DNA of 11,979 nt from Oscillospiraceae bacterium. Its GTDB lineage: Bacteria; Bacillota; Clostridia; Oscillospirales; Ruminococcaceae. Shown here piece by piece: positions 6,430 to 11,979 of this stretch; position 1 is the first letter of the stretch, and each line of letters starts with the position of its first letter. The notes beneath the pieces are model-generated. The model was not told the DNA's origin. It was given only the letters and a program-made list of their open reading frames with translations, and searched no databases. The stretch is from positions 1 to 11,979 of the forward strand of contig DXNX01000069.1 in assembly GCA_019413245.1 (NCBI GenBank), given 5' to 3'. Both the position numbers and the translations under genes were made by a program.

Positions 6430-6909
6430 TCAGTCCTCGTCGATGATGCGGACGGTCTGCATACGGACAGGCTTCAGGGGCTTGTCCATCCAGTCGGTGG
6501 GGACAGAGGCGATCTCATCCACCACATCCATGCCGGAGACCACATGGCCGAAGGCCGCATACTGGCCGTCCAGATGGGGCGCGTCGGCGTGCATGATGAA
6601 GAACTGGCTGCCGGCGCTGTTGGGGTCCTGGGCGCGGGCCATGCTGATGACGCCGCGGGTGTGCTTGATGGGGTTGGGCACGAAGTTGGCGGAGAATTCG
6701 CCCTTGATGTGCCAGCCCGGGCCGCCGGTACCGTTGCCCAGCGGGCAGCCGCCCTGGATCATAAAGCCGGGGATGATGCGGTGGAAGGTCAAGCCGTCAT
6801 AAAAGCCCTGACGGACCAGCTTTTCAAAGTTTTCGCAGGTGATGGGCGCAGCGCTGGGGTCCAGCTCGATGTCGATGGTCTTGCCGTTTTCCATGGTGAT
6901 GCGGATCAT
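6430..6909 (-). CDS. Cyclophilin-type peptidyl-prolyl cis-trans isomerase
   Basis: This 159-residue single-domain cyclophilin catalyses cis-trans isomerisation of X-Pro peptide bonds. It has no signal peptide, so it is cytoplasmic. The catalytic pocket is complete: FHRIIPGFMIQGG (42-54) with R44, F49, M50 and Q52; GSQFFI (100-105) with Q102 and F103; LDGQYAAFGHV (113-123) with F120 and H122. The position of human CypA's W121 is a histidine here (H112), as a non-Trp residue is usual in bacterial forms, so poor cyclosporin binding is expected. ATG at 6909 follows AAGGAGA (6923-6917) by seven bases. This start overlaps the stop of the PLC gene as ATGA, so the two are co-transcribed and probably translationally coupled. 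The frame runs further upstream, but that part overlaps the PLC gene. Confidence 0.95.
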   Translation of the reverse strand: MIRITMENGKTIDIELDPSAAPITCENFEKLVRQGFYDGLTFHRIIPGFMIQGGCPLGNGTGGPGWHIKGEFSANFVPNPIKHTRGVISMARAQDPNSAGSQFFIMHADAPHLDGQYAAFGHVVSGMDVVDEIASVPTDWMDKPLKPVRMQTVRIIDED

Positions 6910-7847
6910 GTTGTTGTCTCCTTTTCTGTGTTGGGTTCCGGCGCTCCCACCGCAGGCATGGTGCTGCGGTCGGTGGGGGTGCCGGTGGTATAATCCATGC
7001 TGCCCAGCAGGCGGCACAATTCGGATTCGGTGAGGTGGCCCATCCAGAACTCCAGGGCAGCGGTCATATACACCGCGCTGCGGCGCTCAGCCTCTTTCAG
7101 CAGGGCAAAAGCACCGCCCTTGCGGGCTTCCCCGGTGGCGGGGTCGGTCCATTCGTCAGGCAGGTCCAGGCGCAATGTCCGGGGCGATACATGCCCGGTG
7201 AGGAAGCCCCGGCCTTTCCAGAATGTTTCCACCACATAGAACAGTGCCTTGCGGATGCCGTGCCGGCTGGGAAACAGCCGCCGCACCCGGTTGAAGTAGT
7301 AGAAAGCATCTGCCAGGCATTCCGGGGTCACGTCGGCGCCGTACACTTCCAGCAGAACGGTGTGCAGCAGCGCAGCGATCTCGGCCAGGTCGGTGCCCTG
7401 AGGCACCGGGGAGGCATCGTCCGCCGGGACCTGGGAAACGCCTGTGTCCTCGGCGTGCAGGGTGGAGTCCAGAGCGATCTCAAAATAGCCGTGTCCGCCC
7501 TTGCCGGCGTAGGGCTGCCCGGGCTGGCACATGGCCACCACATACGGATGCAGCACCGTGTCGGCGGCGTAATGGCAAAGGAAGCCCAGCGCATATTCCA
7601 CCTGGGCGCCGGTCTTGACATGGCGGATCAGACTGCACAGGAACGCCCCGGTGGCTTCCTCGTGCATGCGTTCCCCCAATTCCGGCAAATCGTACCGGCG
7701 TTTTGCCTTGCTCTTCCAGATCTCAAAGCTGAAAAAACTGTCCGGACCGTTGGCGCCCGCCGCAAAAGCGATGGGACAATGCAGTTTATAACGGATGGAT
7801 TCGGCTGCCCGCCGGGCAGTGCGCACATGGGTATAGCCTTCCGGCAT
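6906..7847 (-). CDS. Zinc-dependent phospholipase C family protein
   Basis: This 313-residue protein matches the Zn-dependent phospholipase C family (Pfam Zn_dep_PLPC), whose studied members cleave phospholipid head-groups. Likely metal ligands keep the family order: H7 in GYTHV, D36 in GPDSFF, H62 in MHEE, H92/D96/H100 in CHYAADTVLHPY, H119, E123 and D127 in GHGYFEIALD. There is no signal peptide, unlike secreted clostridial toxins, so it is probably an intracellular relative. Many genome-encoded members of this kind have no tested activity. The C-terminus beyond about 285 is Thr/Pro-rich and may be disordered. ATG at 7847 lies nine bases after AGGAGGG (7863-7857). It is first in a unit with cyclophilin, from the promoter at 7942-7914. 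The family call is sound; activity and substrate are inferred. Confidence 0.85.
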   Translation of the reverse strand: MPEGYTHVRTARRAAESIRYKLHCPIAFAAGANGPDSFFSFEIWKSKAKRRYDLPELGERMHEEATGAFLCSLIRHVKTGAQVEYALGFLCHYAADTVLHPYVVAMCQPGQPYAGKGGHGYFEIALDSTLHAEDTGVSQVPADDASPVPQGTDLAEIAALLHTVLLEVYGADVTPECLADAFYYFNRVRRLFPSRHGIRKALFYVVETFWKGRGFLTGHVSPRTLRLDLPDEWTDPATGEARKGGAFALLKEAERRSAVYMTAALEFWMGHLTESELCRLLGSMDYTTGTPTDRSTMPAVGAPEPNTEKETTT

Positions 7848-7880
7848 AGAGAAATACCCTCCTGTTCGGATAACATAAAC

Positions 7881-7910
7881 GGGGTATGAGGGCCAGAACC
7901 CACATACCCC
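7881..7910 (-). promoter_or_regulatory. Inverted repeat at the start site of the PLC-cyclophilin transcript
   Basis: GGGGTATG (7881-7888) and CATACCCC (7903-7910) are perfect complements. A further GGG/CCC pairing follows inside them (7890-7892 with 7899-7901 region), separated by one mismatched base. With the -10 box ending at 7914, transcription should start at about 7905-7908, inside the right arm. It could be an operator over the start site or, if the start is at the outer G residues, a 5' stem-loop in the leader. There is no U-run, so it is not a terminator. Confidence 0.5.
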
Positions 7911-7913
7911 ATT

Positions 7914-7942
7914 ATTGTACTGCCCGCCGGTTGGATTGTCAA
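7914..7942 (-). promoter_or_regulatory. Strong promoter of the PLC-cyclophilin unit
   Basis: On the - strand a perfect -35 box TTGACA (7942-7937) and TACAAT (7919-7914, 5/6) have a 17-base spacer. This is the best promoter in the window. The -35 box lies in the loop of a short inverted repeat: 7922-7927 pairs with 7944-7949, GCCCGC/GCGGGC. Confidence 0.85.
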
Positions 7943-7958
7943 TGCGGGCCCAATTTCC

Positions 7959-9326
7959 TTAAATTGAGAGGTTTTTGCCCTTCAGGGTGCGCGGCAGGAC
8001 CGCAAAGAAGAGCACAGCGCCAATGCCGATGATGAGCAGAATAGACACGATGCCGAAGGGGCTGGAGGCCGCGTTGATGGCGTCCACCTGTTCCGGCGTG
8101 GCGGTCTGGGCGGTCAGGCCCTGGGATTTCAGCATGCTGTTGGCCACAGCGGAGCTGACCACACCCACCAGGGCCGGGCCCATGATGGAGCTGAACTTGC
8201 CGAAGATATCAAAGAAGCCGAAGAACTCACCGCTGCGGTCCTTATCCGGAATGAGCTTGCCGAACATGGAACGGGACAGCGCCTGGATACCGCCCTGGCT
8301 GGTGGCGCACAGAACGGCCAGCACCCAGAACTGCCACAGGTCACGCATGAAGAAGGCAAAGATGCAGATGAACATGTACACACAGATGCCCGCACCCACC
8401 ATGACCCGGGCGCCGAACTTAGCGCTGAGGCGGATGTACAGCAGGCAGAACGGCAGGCCCAGTACCTGCACCAGCAGCAGGGCCAGCAACATGCCGGTGG
8501 AATCCAGACCCAGGTTGGTGCCGTAGGTGGTGGCCATGCTGATGACGGTATGGACGCCGTCGATGTAGAAGAAGTAGGCCAGAATGTACACAAGCATGGG
8601 CTTGTTGGCAATGATCTCCTTGATGGTGCTGCCCACGCCCCGGATGCTGCGGCCCACATCCCCCTTTTCATAGGGTTTGCCGGAGGTCTGCTGGCAGTTT
8701 TTCAGCAGCGGCAGGCTGAACACCAGCCACCAGATGGCGGTAATGGCAAAAATCACCGCCAGGCAGGTGAGCATGGGCACGCCCACCAGGTTCATGACCA
8801 GGAAGATGACCAGCGGAATGGTGGAACCGCCGATGTAACCCAGACCGTAGCCCATGGTGGACACGCGGTCCATCCGCTCCGGCGTGGTCACGTCGGTGAG
8901 GAACGCATCGTAATAGATGGCGGACGCATCAAAGCCGATGACGCTGAGGATGTACAGCACCAGGATGAACCCGGCCACCCGACCGGCGGCCGCGGTGGAG
9001 GAGGTAAAGTCCATCAGCGGGGTGAAGGACATGAGGGCAACGGCCGCCACACCTAGGATCATAAACGCCGAGAACAGGCGCTTGCGCATGCCGCGGATAT
9101 CCCCGAAAACGCCCAGAAACGGCGCTGCGATGGCCACAATGGCCATGGCGATACTGGTGGCGTAGCCCCAGGTCGACATGCTGGAAACACTGTCTGCGGT
9201 GTACCCGGCGACAGTGTCAAAGAAAATGGGCAGCAGCGTGACCACGATGACCGAATGGGCGCTGTTGGCCCAGTCGTACATCATCCAGCTGATCTCCTGC
9301 TTGGTATATCCCTTCAGAAGCCCCAT
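7959..9326 (-). CDS. UMF1/Atg22-like MFS transporter
   Basis: This 455-residue polytopic protein has about 12 hydrophobic segments in two halves joined by a hydrophilic linker (about 210-235). The N-terminal YDWANSA motif (17-23) before TM1 is the hallmark of the UMF1 family, related to fungal Atg22 vacuolar amino acid effluxers. A GDIRGMRKR loop follows TM2 (about 74-82), the usual MFS A-like motif, and the repeated ALSRSMFGKLIP stretch near 352-363 precedes the SGEFFGFF segment typical of this group. The substrate in bacteria is unknown; amino acid or small metabolite export is a guess from the eukaryotic relatives. ATG at 9326 lies eight bases after GGAGGC (9340-9335). It is transcribed alone, with the PLC unit starting just downstream on the same strand. 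No clear terminator follows its stop. Confidence 0.9.
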   Translation of the reverse strand: MGLLKGYTKQEISWMMYDWANSAHSVIVVTLLPIFFDTVAGYTADSVSSMSTWGYATSIAMAIVAIAAPFLGVFGDIRGMRKRLFSAFMILGVAAVALMSFTPLMDFTSSTAAAGRVAGFILVLYILSVIGFDASAIYYDAFLTDVTTPERMDRVSTMGYGLGYIGGSTIPLVIFLVMNLVGVPMLTCLAVIFAITAIWWLVFSLPLLKNCQQTSGKPYEKGDVGRSIRGVGSTIKEIIANKPMLVYILAYFFYIDGVHTVISMATTYGTNLGLDSTGMLLALLLVQVLGLPFCLLYIRLSAKFGARVMVGAGICVYMFICIFAFFMRDLWQFWVLAVLCATSQGGIQALSRSMFGKLIPDKDRSGEFFGFFDIFGKFSSIMGPALVGVVSSAVANSMLKSQGLTAQTATPEQVDAINAASSPFGIVSILLIIGIGAVLFFAVLPRTLKGKNLSI

Positions 9327-9370
9327 GGAATCATGCCTCCAACTGATACAATTTTAGCAAATCTTGTATA

Positions 9371-9399
9371 AGTGTAACATTTTGTCACCAAAAAAACAA
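9371..9399 (-). promoter_or_regulatory. Candidate promoter of the MFS gene
   Basis: On the - strand TTGTTT (9399-9394) and TACACT (9376-9371) are 17 bases apart, with TGT just before the -10 box making an extended -10 (TGnTACACT). The -35 box is weak (3/6) and is formed by the U-tract of the terminator before it. The leader would be about 38 nt. Confidence 0.4.
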
Positions 9400-9429
9400 G
9401 ACGCCCGACGGCGCAAAAGTCCATCGGGC
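9390..9429 (-). terminator. Terminator of the ECF sigma operon
   Basis: On the - strand a 9-bp stem pairs 9429-9421 with 9411-9403 (one G-U wobble) around a 9-base loop. It is followed by GTCTTG and seven T residues (9396-9390). It lies 41 bases after the stop of the three-TM protein gene. Confidence 0.85.
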
Positions 9430-9469
9430 GGTCAAATCTATGTCAAAAATCGGCAAAGTATTTTCCGGG

Positions 9470-10477
9470 TCAACCGTAGTATTCCATCGTCACTGCATCC
9501 CCGGTGCTGCCTTCCTGTGCGGTCGGGGCCGCGGATTCCGCCGTGGCCATGCCCAGGGCAGCCATCTGTTCATCCAGCCATTCCTCGGTAGGGTATTCAC
9601 CGAATTTTTCCTGATATTCCTCCGACAGGTTGCTGCGGATCTCCTCCTGGCGGTAATTCTGCATATTGTCATAGCTGGAGAAGCTGTTGCCGTCATACCA
9701 GTAGGACTGGTACACGTTTTCGGCCAGGGTAGCAGCATCGGCAGAAAGCTGCCAGGCATTGTCCAGATCCAGGGTATAGGTCACGCTGTTGTCGGCCACG
9801 TCCCGCATGTAGGTGTCGAAACGGTACCGGTTGAAGGGCAGCCCGTCGGCCTGGCAGACATCCACCACCTGGCGGGCCATAGCGGCAAAGGCTTCCGGCG
9901 TGTTGTAGGCGTTCTGGTAAACGGTGACGTACAGTTCGCAATTATCGCCGGACAGGACCTGTGCCGTCGCCGGGTCGGATACACCGTGGTTCAGGTCCAT
10001 CACCACGCTCAGGTCGTAAATATTGCTGCTCAGGTCAGAAACACCACGCAGGGTCGCAGTGGCATCTTTCTGGAGTTCATCTCCCAGGCGCATCTCGGCC
10101 GCGTGGGCAGTGGGGCCGTACTCATTCCACAGCTGCATCATCATCGAGGAGCCCCCTGCCCCGAACAGAATCAGGATGCAGACAAAGATGCTCAGGACGT
10201 CATACTTGAGCTGCACGTTGGGGCGGGCCGCATAGACCAGGACCTCAATGCCCAGGGCGATGAGCGCTACCGGGAACAGACTGATCACAAAGCGCAGGTC
10301 CAGTTCCGGCAGGAAGGAGCGCAGGATCAGCACAATACCGGCAGCCACCAGCAGCAGGCCGAAGGTAAAAGTACCCACACGCCGGATTTTACGGGGCGGC
10401 GCGGAAGGCGGGGTAACCGTGGGTGGAACAGTCTGGCGGGCGGTCTGTTGTTCTGCCGCATTGTATTTTTCATCCAT
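9470..10477 (-). CDS. Three-TM protein with large extracytoplasmic domain, unknown function
   Basis: This 335-residue protein is of unknown function. A Pro/Thr-rich cytoplasmic N-terminus (17-28) ends in the basic KIRR (30-33). Hydrophobic segments follow at about 35-53, 61-82 and 93-110. The first two, with a short charged hairpin between, look like the paired-helix membrane module seen in LiaF/LiaI-like and DUF5668 envelope-stress proteins, but this is a weak likeness. Residues about 111-335 form a soluble domain with no recognised motif; it is rich in Tyr, Asn, Gln and Asp and ends in an acidic tail. Topology (N-in, three spans) puts this domain outside. ATG at 10477 follows GAGGTG (10490-10485) by seven bases. 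It is the last gene of the ECF sigma operon, 86 bases after the TM2-like gene. Confidence 0.82.
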   Translation of the reverse strand: MDEKYNAAEQQTARQTVPPTVTPPSAPPRKIRRVGTFTFGLLLVAAGIVLILRSFLPELDLRFVISLFPVALIALGIEVLVYAARPNVQLKYDVLSIFVCILILFGAGGSSMMMQLWNEYGPTAHAAEMRLGDELQKDATATLRGVSDLSSNIYDLSVVMDLNHGVSDPATAQVLSGDNCELYVTVYQNAYNTPEAFAAMARQVVDVCQADGLPFNRYRFDTYMRDVADNSVTYTLDLDNAWQLSADAATLAENVYQSYWYDGNSFSSYDNMQNYRQEEIRSNLSEEYQEKFGEYPTEEWLDEQMAALGMATAESAAPTAQEGSTGDAVTMEYYG

Positions 10478-10508
10478 TATAATACACCTCGTATTGTCAT
10501 TTTGGAAC

Positions 10509-10543
10509 AAAAAGGCAGGCGGGCGAAGTCAGGGCTTGGCCCG
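10509..10543 (-). terminator. Weak candidate internal terminator in the ECF operon
   Basis: In the gap after the TM2-like gene, - strand 10543-10539 (CGGGC) pairs with 10524-10520, with a further AAG/CTT pairing inside. Five T residues (10513-10509) follow only after six other bases. The distance between stem and U-run makes it doubtful; it might lower expression of the last gene. Confidence 0.22.
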
Positions 10544-10563
10544 TCGTGCCGGAATGTGGGTAG

Positions 10564-11127
10564 TTACTGCGGCATATCCTGGTCGCCGTGTTCCCCGGGA
10601 TAGGGCGGCATGGCGTTGTTGTCCCCCTTGCCGGGCGCCGAGCGGCCCAGCAGACGCACGCCGAAGTAGATCAGCAGAGCGGCCACGATGATGGTAGGCA
10701 GCTGGCCGATGAGGTTGTAATACAGGTACTCCATCCCCAGGCTGGCAAACAAGTCGTGCAGCATGGGAGCGATCCAGCTGTCAAAGAGCACCCACACGCC
10801 GCAGGCCACCAGCACCCAGCCAATGATGCGGTTGCCGCGGGAGGTGAAGGGCTTGAACCGGCCCAGGTCGATGCGGTCGCCCCAGATGAAATCGTCGGGT
10901 TTGGGGCTGCCGGACACCAGATACCGGATGATGTCATAGGTATCGAAGAAGGCATACATCCAGACGATGGGCGCCGCCAGCAGCACCGGCGGAATGATGG
11001 CACCGATACCGGACGCCACACAGAACAGGGTGATGAGGGACAGGCCGCGGCGCATATAGCCGTAGTACATCTGCCCGGCGCCCGGGATGCAGGCAAAGAT
11101 AAAAGTCAGAAATGCGTTCTTTTTCAT
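10564..11127 (-). CDS. TM2-like multi-span membrane protein
   Basis: This 187-residue protein is of unknown function. The first 45 residues (KKNAFLTFIFACIPGAGQMYYG and the following hydrophobic run) have the pattern of a TM2 domain: a basic start, a helix, a Pro/Gly-rich turn with aromatic residues, then RRG and a second helix. Further spans lie at about 46-68, 102-118 and 145-162. Between them is a cytoplasmic-looking loop with KPDDFIWGDRIDLGRF. The tail from about 165 is Gly/Pro/Asp-rich. ATG at 11127 is chosen because GGAGAG (11141-11136) lies eight bases upstream; a GTG at 11136 in frame would overlap that site. The start is five bases after the anti-sigma stop, so the genes are in one operon. 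The family call is by pattern only. Confidence 0.78.
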   Translation of the reverse strand: MKKNAFLTFIFACIPGAGQMYYGYMRRGLSLITLFCVASGIGAIIPPVLLAAPIVWMYAFFDTYDIIRYLVSGSPKPDDFIWGDRIDLGRFKPFTSRGNRIIGWVLVACGVWVLFDSWIAPMLHDLFASLGMEYLYYNLIGQLPTIIVAALLIYFGVRLLGRSAPGKGDNNAMPPYPGEHGDQDMPQ

Positions 11128-11132
11128 GGTGT

Positions 11133-11675
11133 TCACTCTCCAGTGGCGGCCGCGTGGCCGTGATTTTGCCGATTGTTATCAGAAAGCTGTGCCCAACCGC
11201 TGAGGGCGGTGTCCTGGATACTGCCCAGAACGTTCTGCAGGCCCTCGCTGGCGCCGTTCAGGGCGCTTCCCAGCATCTGGCTGATGCTGGCGTTCTGGCG
11301 GGGTTCTTCCTGAGGGCGGGGTGCGGCGTCGGGGGCGGCGCCGAACAGGCCGAACCGCCACAGGGCCAGCGCCAGGACGATGGCGGCGGCCACCGACACA
11401 TAGCGGTTGGTCATGACCCGGAAGGTACGCATCCGCATCAGGGCCTGTACCTGGGGGATCAGGTCCCGCATGGGCGCCGAGAGCTGGATGCTTTCCAGCA
11501 GGGCGGTGTACCGGGCCAGGCACCGGTCACAGAAGGTCAGGTGTTCGGCGGCCTCCAGCCGGCCCAGATCGTCCAGACGGTCATCGCGCAGGGCTTCCAA
11601 CCCGCTCTGGGTCAGGCAGCCGGCGTTGTCAAACAAATTGTTGTTGTCAAAATAAGGGGCCATGCTCTCGGTCAT
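11133..11675 (-). CDS. Zinc-finger anti-sigma factor (zf-HC2/ZAS type), membrane-anchored
   Basis: This 180-residue protein is the likely anti-sigma factor for the ECF sigma encoded just before it. The N-terminal cytoplasmic part has the zinc-binding anti-sigma motif H-x3-C-x2-C (H45, C49, C52) in EHLTFCDRC, within a helical segment. One membrane span lies at about 91-108, preceded by basic residues (R81, R83, R86, R91), giving N-in topology. The 70 residues outside are rich in Ala, Gln, Ser and Asn with no known sensor fold. Such proteins hold their sigma at the membrane and release it on an envelope signal. ATG at 11675 is one base after the sigma stop (TAACATG), and two ribosome binding sites, AAGGAGG (11692-11686) and AGGAG (11684-11680), precede it within the sigma gene's end. 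Translational coupling of the two is likely. Confidence 0.9.
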   Translation of the reverse strand: MTESMAPYFDNNNLFDNAGCLTQSGLEALRDDRLDDLGRLEAAEHLTFCDRCLARYTALLESIQLSAPMRDLIPQVQALMRMRTFRVMTNRYVSVAAAIVLALALWRFGLFGAAPDAAPRPQEEPRQNASISQMLGSALNGASEGLQNVLGSIQDTALSGWAQLSDNNRQNHGHAAATGE

Positions 11676-11676
11676 G

Positions 11677-11979
11677 TTACTCCTGCCTCCTTTCAGTGAT
11701 CTGCTTGCGCAGGATGGCTTTTGCCCGGAACAGCTGGTTCTGTACCGTGGCGGGGGGCCGCCCCAACAGCCGGGCGATGTCCGCCACCGGCCGTTCTTCC
11801 AAAAAGTACATCGTGGCTACCTTGCCGTAGGGTTCCCGCAGGCCGCGGACCATGGTGTCCAGCTCCTCGGCGTTGTCCTTCTGGATCAGAAGGTCCTGCG
11901 GGTCCGGGTCGGCGGCGGCCAGGGCGCTGCCCGCCGGGGGCGTGCCCCGGGGTTCGGGCAGGCTTTCGTGGTCCTGGGC
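11677..11979 (-). CDS. ECF-type RNA polymerase sigma factor, C-terminal 100 residues (5' end outside window)
   Basis: The frame is open from the last base of the window (11979) to TAA at 11679-11677. Its last 60 residues are a sigma region 4: ELDTMVRGLREPYGKVATMY followed by the helix-turn-helix EERPVADIARLLGRPPATVQNQLFRAKAILRKQ, where PVADIARLLG and ATVQNQLFRAK are the two HTH helices. This binds the -35 element of target promoters. Before it lies a Pro/Ala/Asp-rich stretch that would be the linker between regions 2 and 4. Region 2 and the start codon are outside the window. The call to the ECF group rests on region 4 and on the partner anti-sigma gene directly downstream. Which promoters it reads, including its own, cannot be seen here. 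Confidence 0.88.
   Translation of the reverse strand, partial: AQDHESLPEPRGTPPAGSALAAADPDPQDLLIQKDNAEELDTMVRGLREPYGKVATMYFLEERPVADIARLLGRPPATVQNQLFRAKAILRKQITERRQE

Noticed and set aside
7951..7966. AT-rich inverted repeat CAATTT/AAATTG over the MFS stop as a terminator
   Set aside because: Only 6 bp, weak, and without a U-run; it contains the stop codon and looks accidental.
10475..10500. TATAAT-like sequence just before the three-TM protein start as a promoter
   Set aside because: It overlaps the start codon and has no -35 box at a usable distance, so it cannot drive this gene.

Overview
The window is GC-rich by eye and gene-dense. It has short intergenic gaps, strong AAGGAGG-type ribosome binding sites, SigA-like promoters with 17-bp spacers and compact intrinsic terminators. 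Several families point to a low-complexity-free chromosomal segment of a Gram-positive Clostridia: a DUF4830-like lipid/envelope protein, a UMF1-type MFS carrier, an 11-TM NSS symporter, and an ECF sigma with a zinc-finger anti-sigma. The GC-rich codon use suggests an Oscillospiraceae/Ruminococcaceae gut bacterium of the Faecalibacterium/Gemmiger/Subdoligranulum kind. The taxon is inferred, not shown. I see no mobile element, CRISPR array, tRNA or rRNA.

Layout. (1) + strand, 1-1781: the 3' end of thrS, its terminator, then an NSS-family sodium symporter with its own promoter and a TTG start. (2) - strand, 3413-1848: promoter, membrane-anchored glycerophosphodiester phosphodiesterase, then a DUF4830-like anchored protein. 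A 58-nt hairpin between them captures the second gene's ribosome binding site. This unit converges on the symporter across a shared hairpin. (3) + strand, about 3440-6345: OmpR-type response regulator, sensor kinase with five cysteines in its extracytoplasmic loop, and a small one-TM protein with a 22-residue internal repeat. (4) - strand, 7942-6430: a near-perfect promoter, a zinc-dependent phospholipase C family protein and a cyclophilin peptidyl-prolyl isomerase, overlapping as ATGA. A bidirectional hairpin at 6364-6416 separates this unit from unit 3. (5) - strand, 9326-7959: a UMF1/Atg22-like MFS transporter whose candidate promoter sits in the terminator of the unit before it. (6) - strand, 11979-9470: an operon of ECF sigma factor (C-terminal part only), zinc-finger anti-sigma factor, a TM2-like multi-span protein and a three-TM protein with a large extracytoplasmic domain.

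How they fit together: much of the window concerns the cell envelope. Two predicted phosphoesterase enzymes act on phospholipids or their head-groups (GDPD and PLC families). There are two separate envelope-sensing circuits (a two-component system and an ECF sigma/anti-sigma pair), each followed by membrane proteins of unknown job, and two secondary transporters. I found no clearly undescribed enzymatic system. The most distinctive items are the unknown membrane proteins attached to the two sensory operons, the Cys-rich sensor loop, and the RNA/DNA hairpins placed on the ribosome binding site of DUF4830 and on the start site of the PLC operon.
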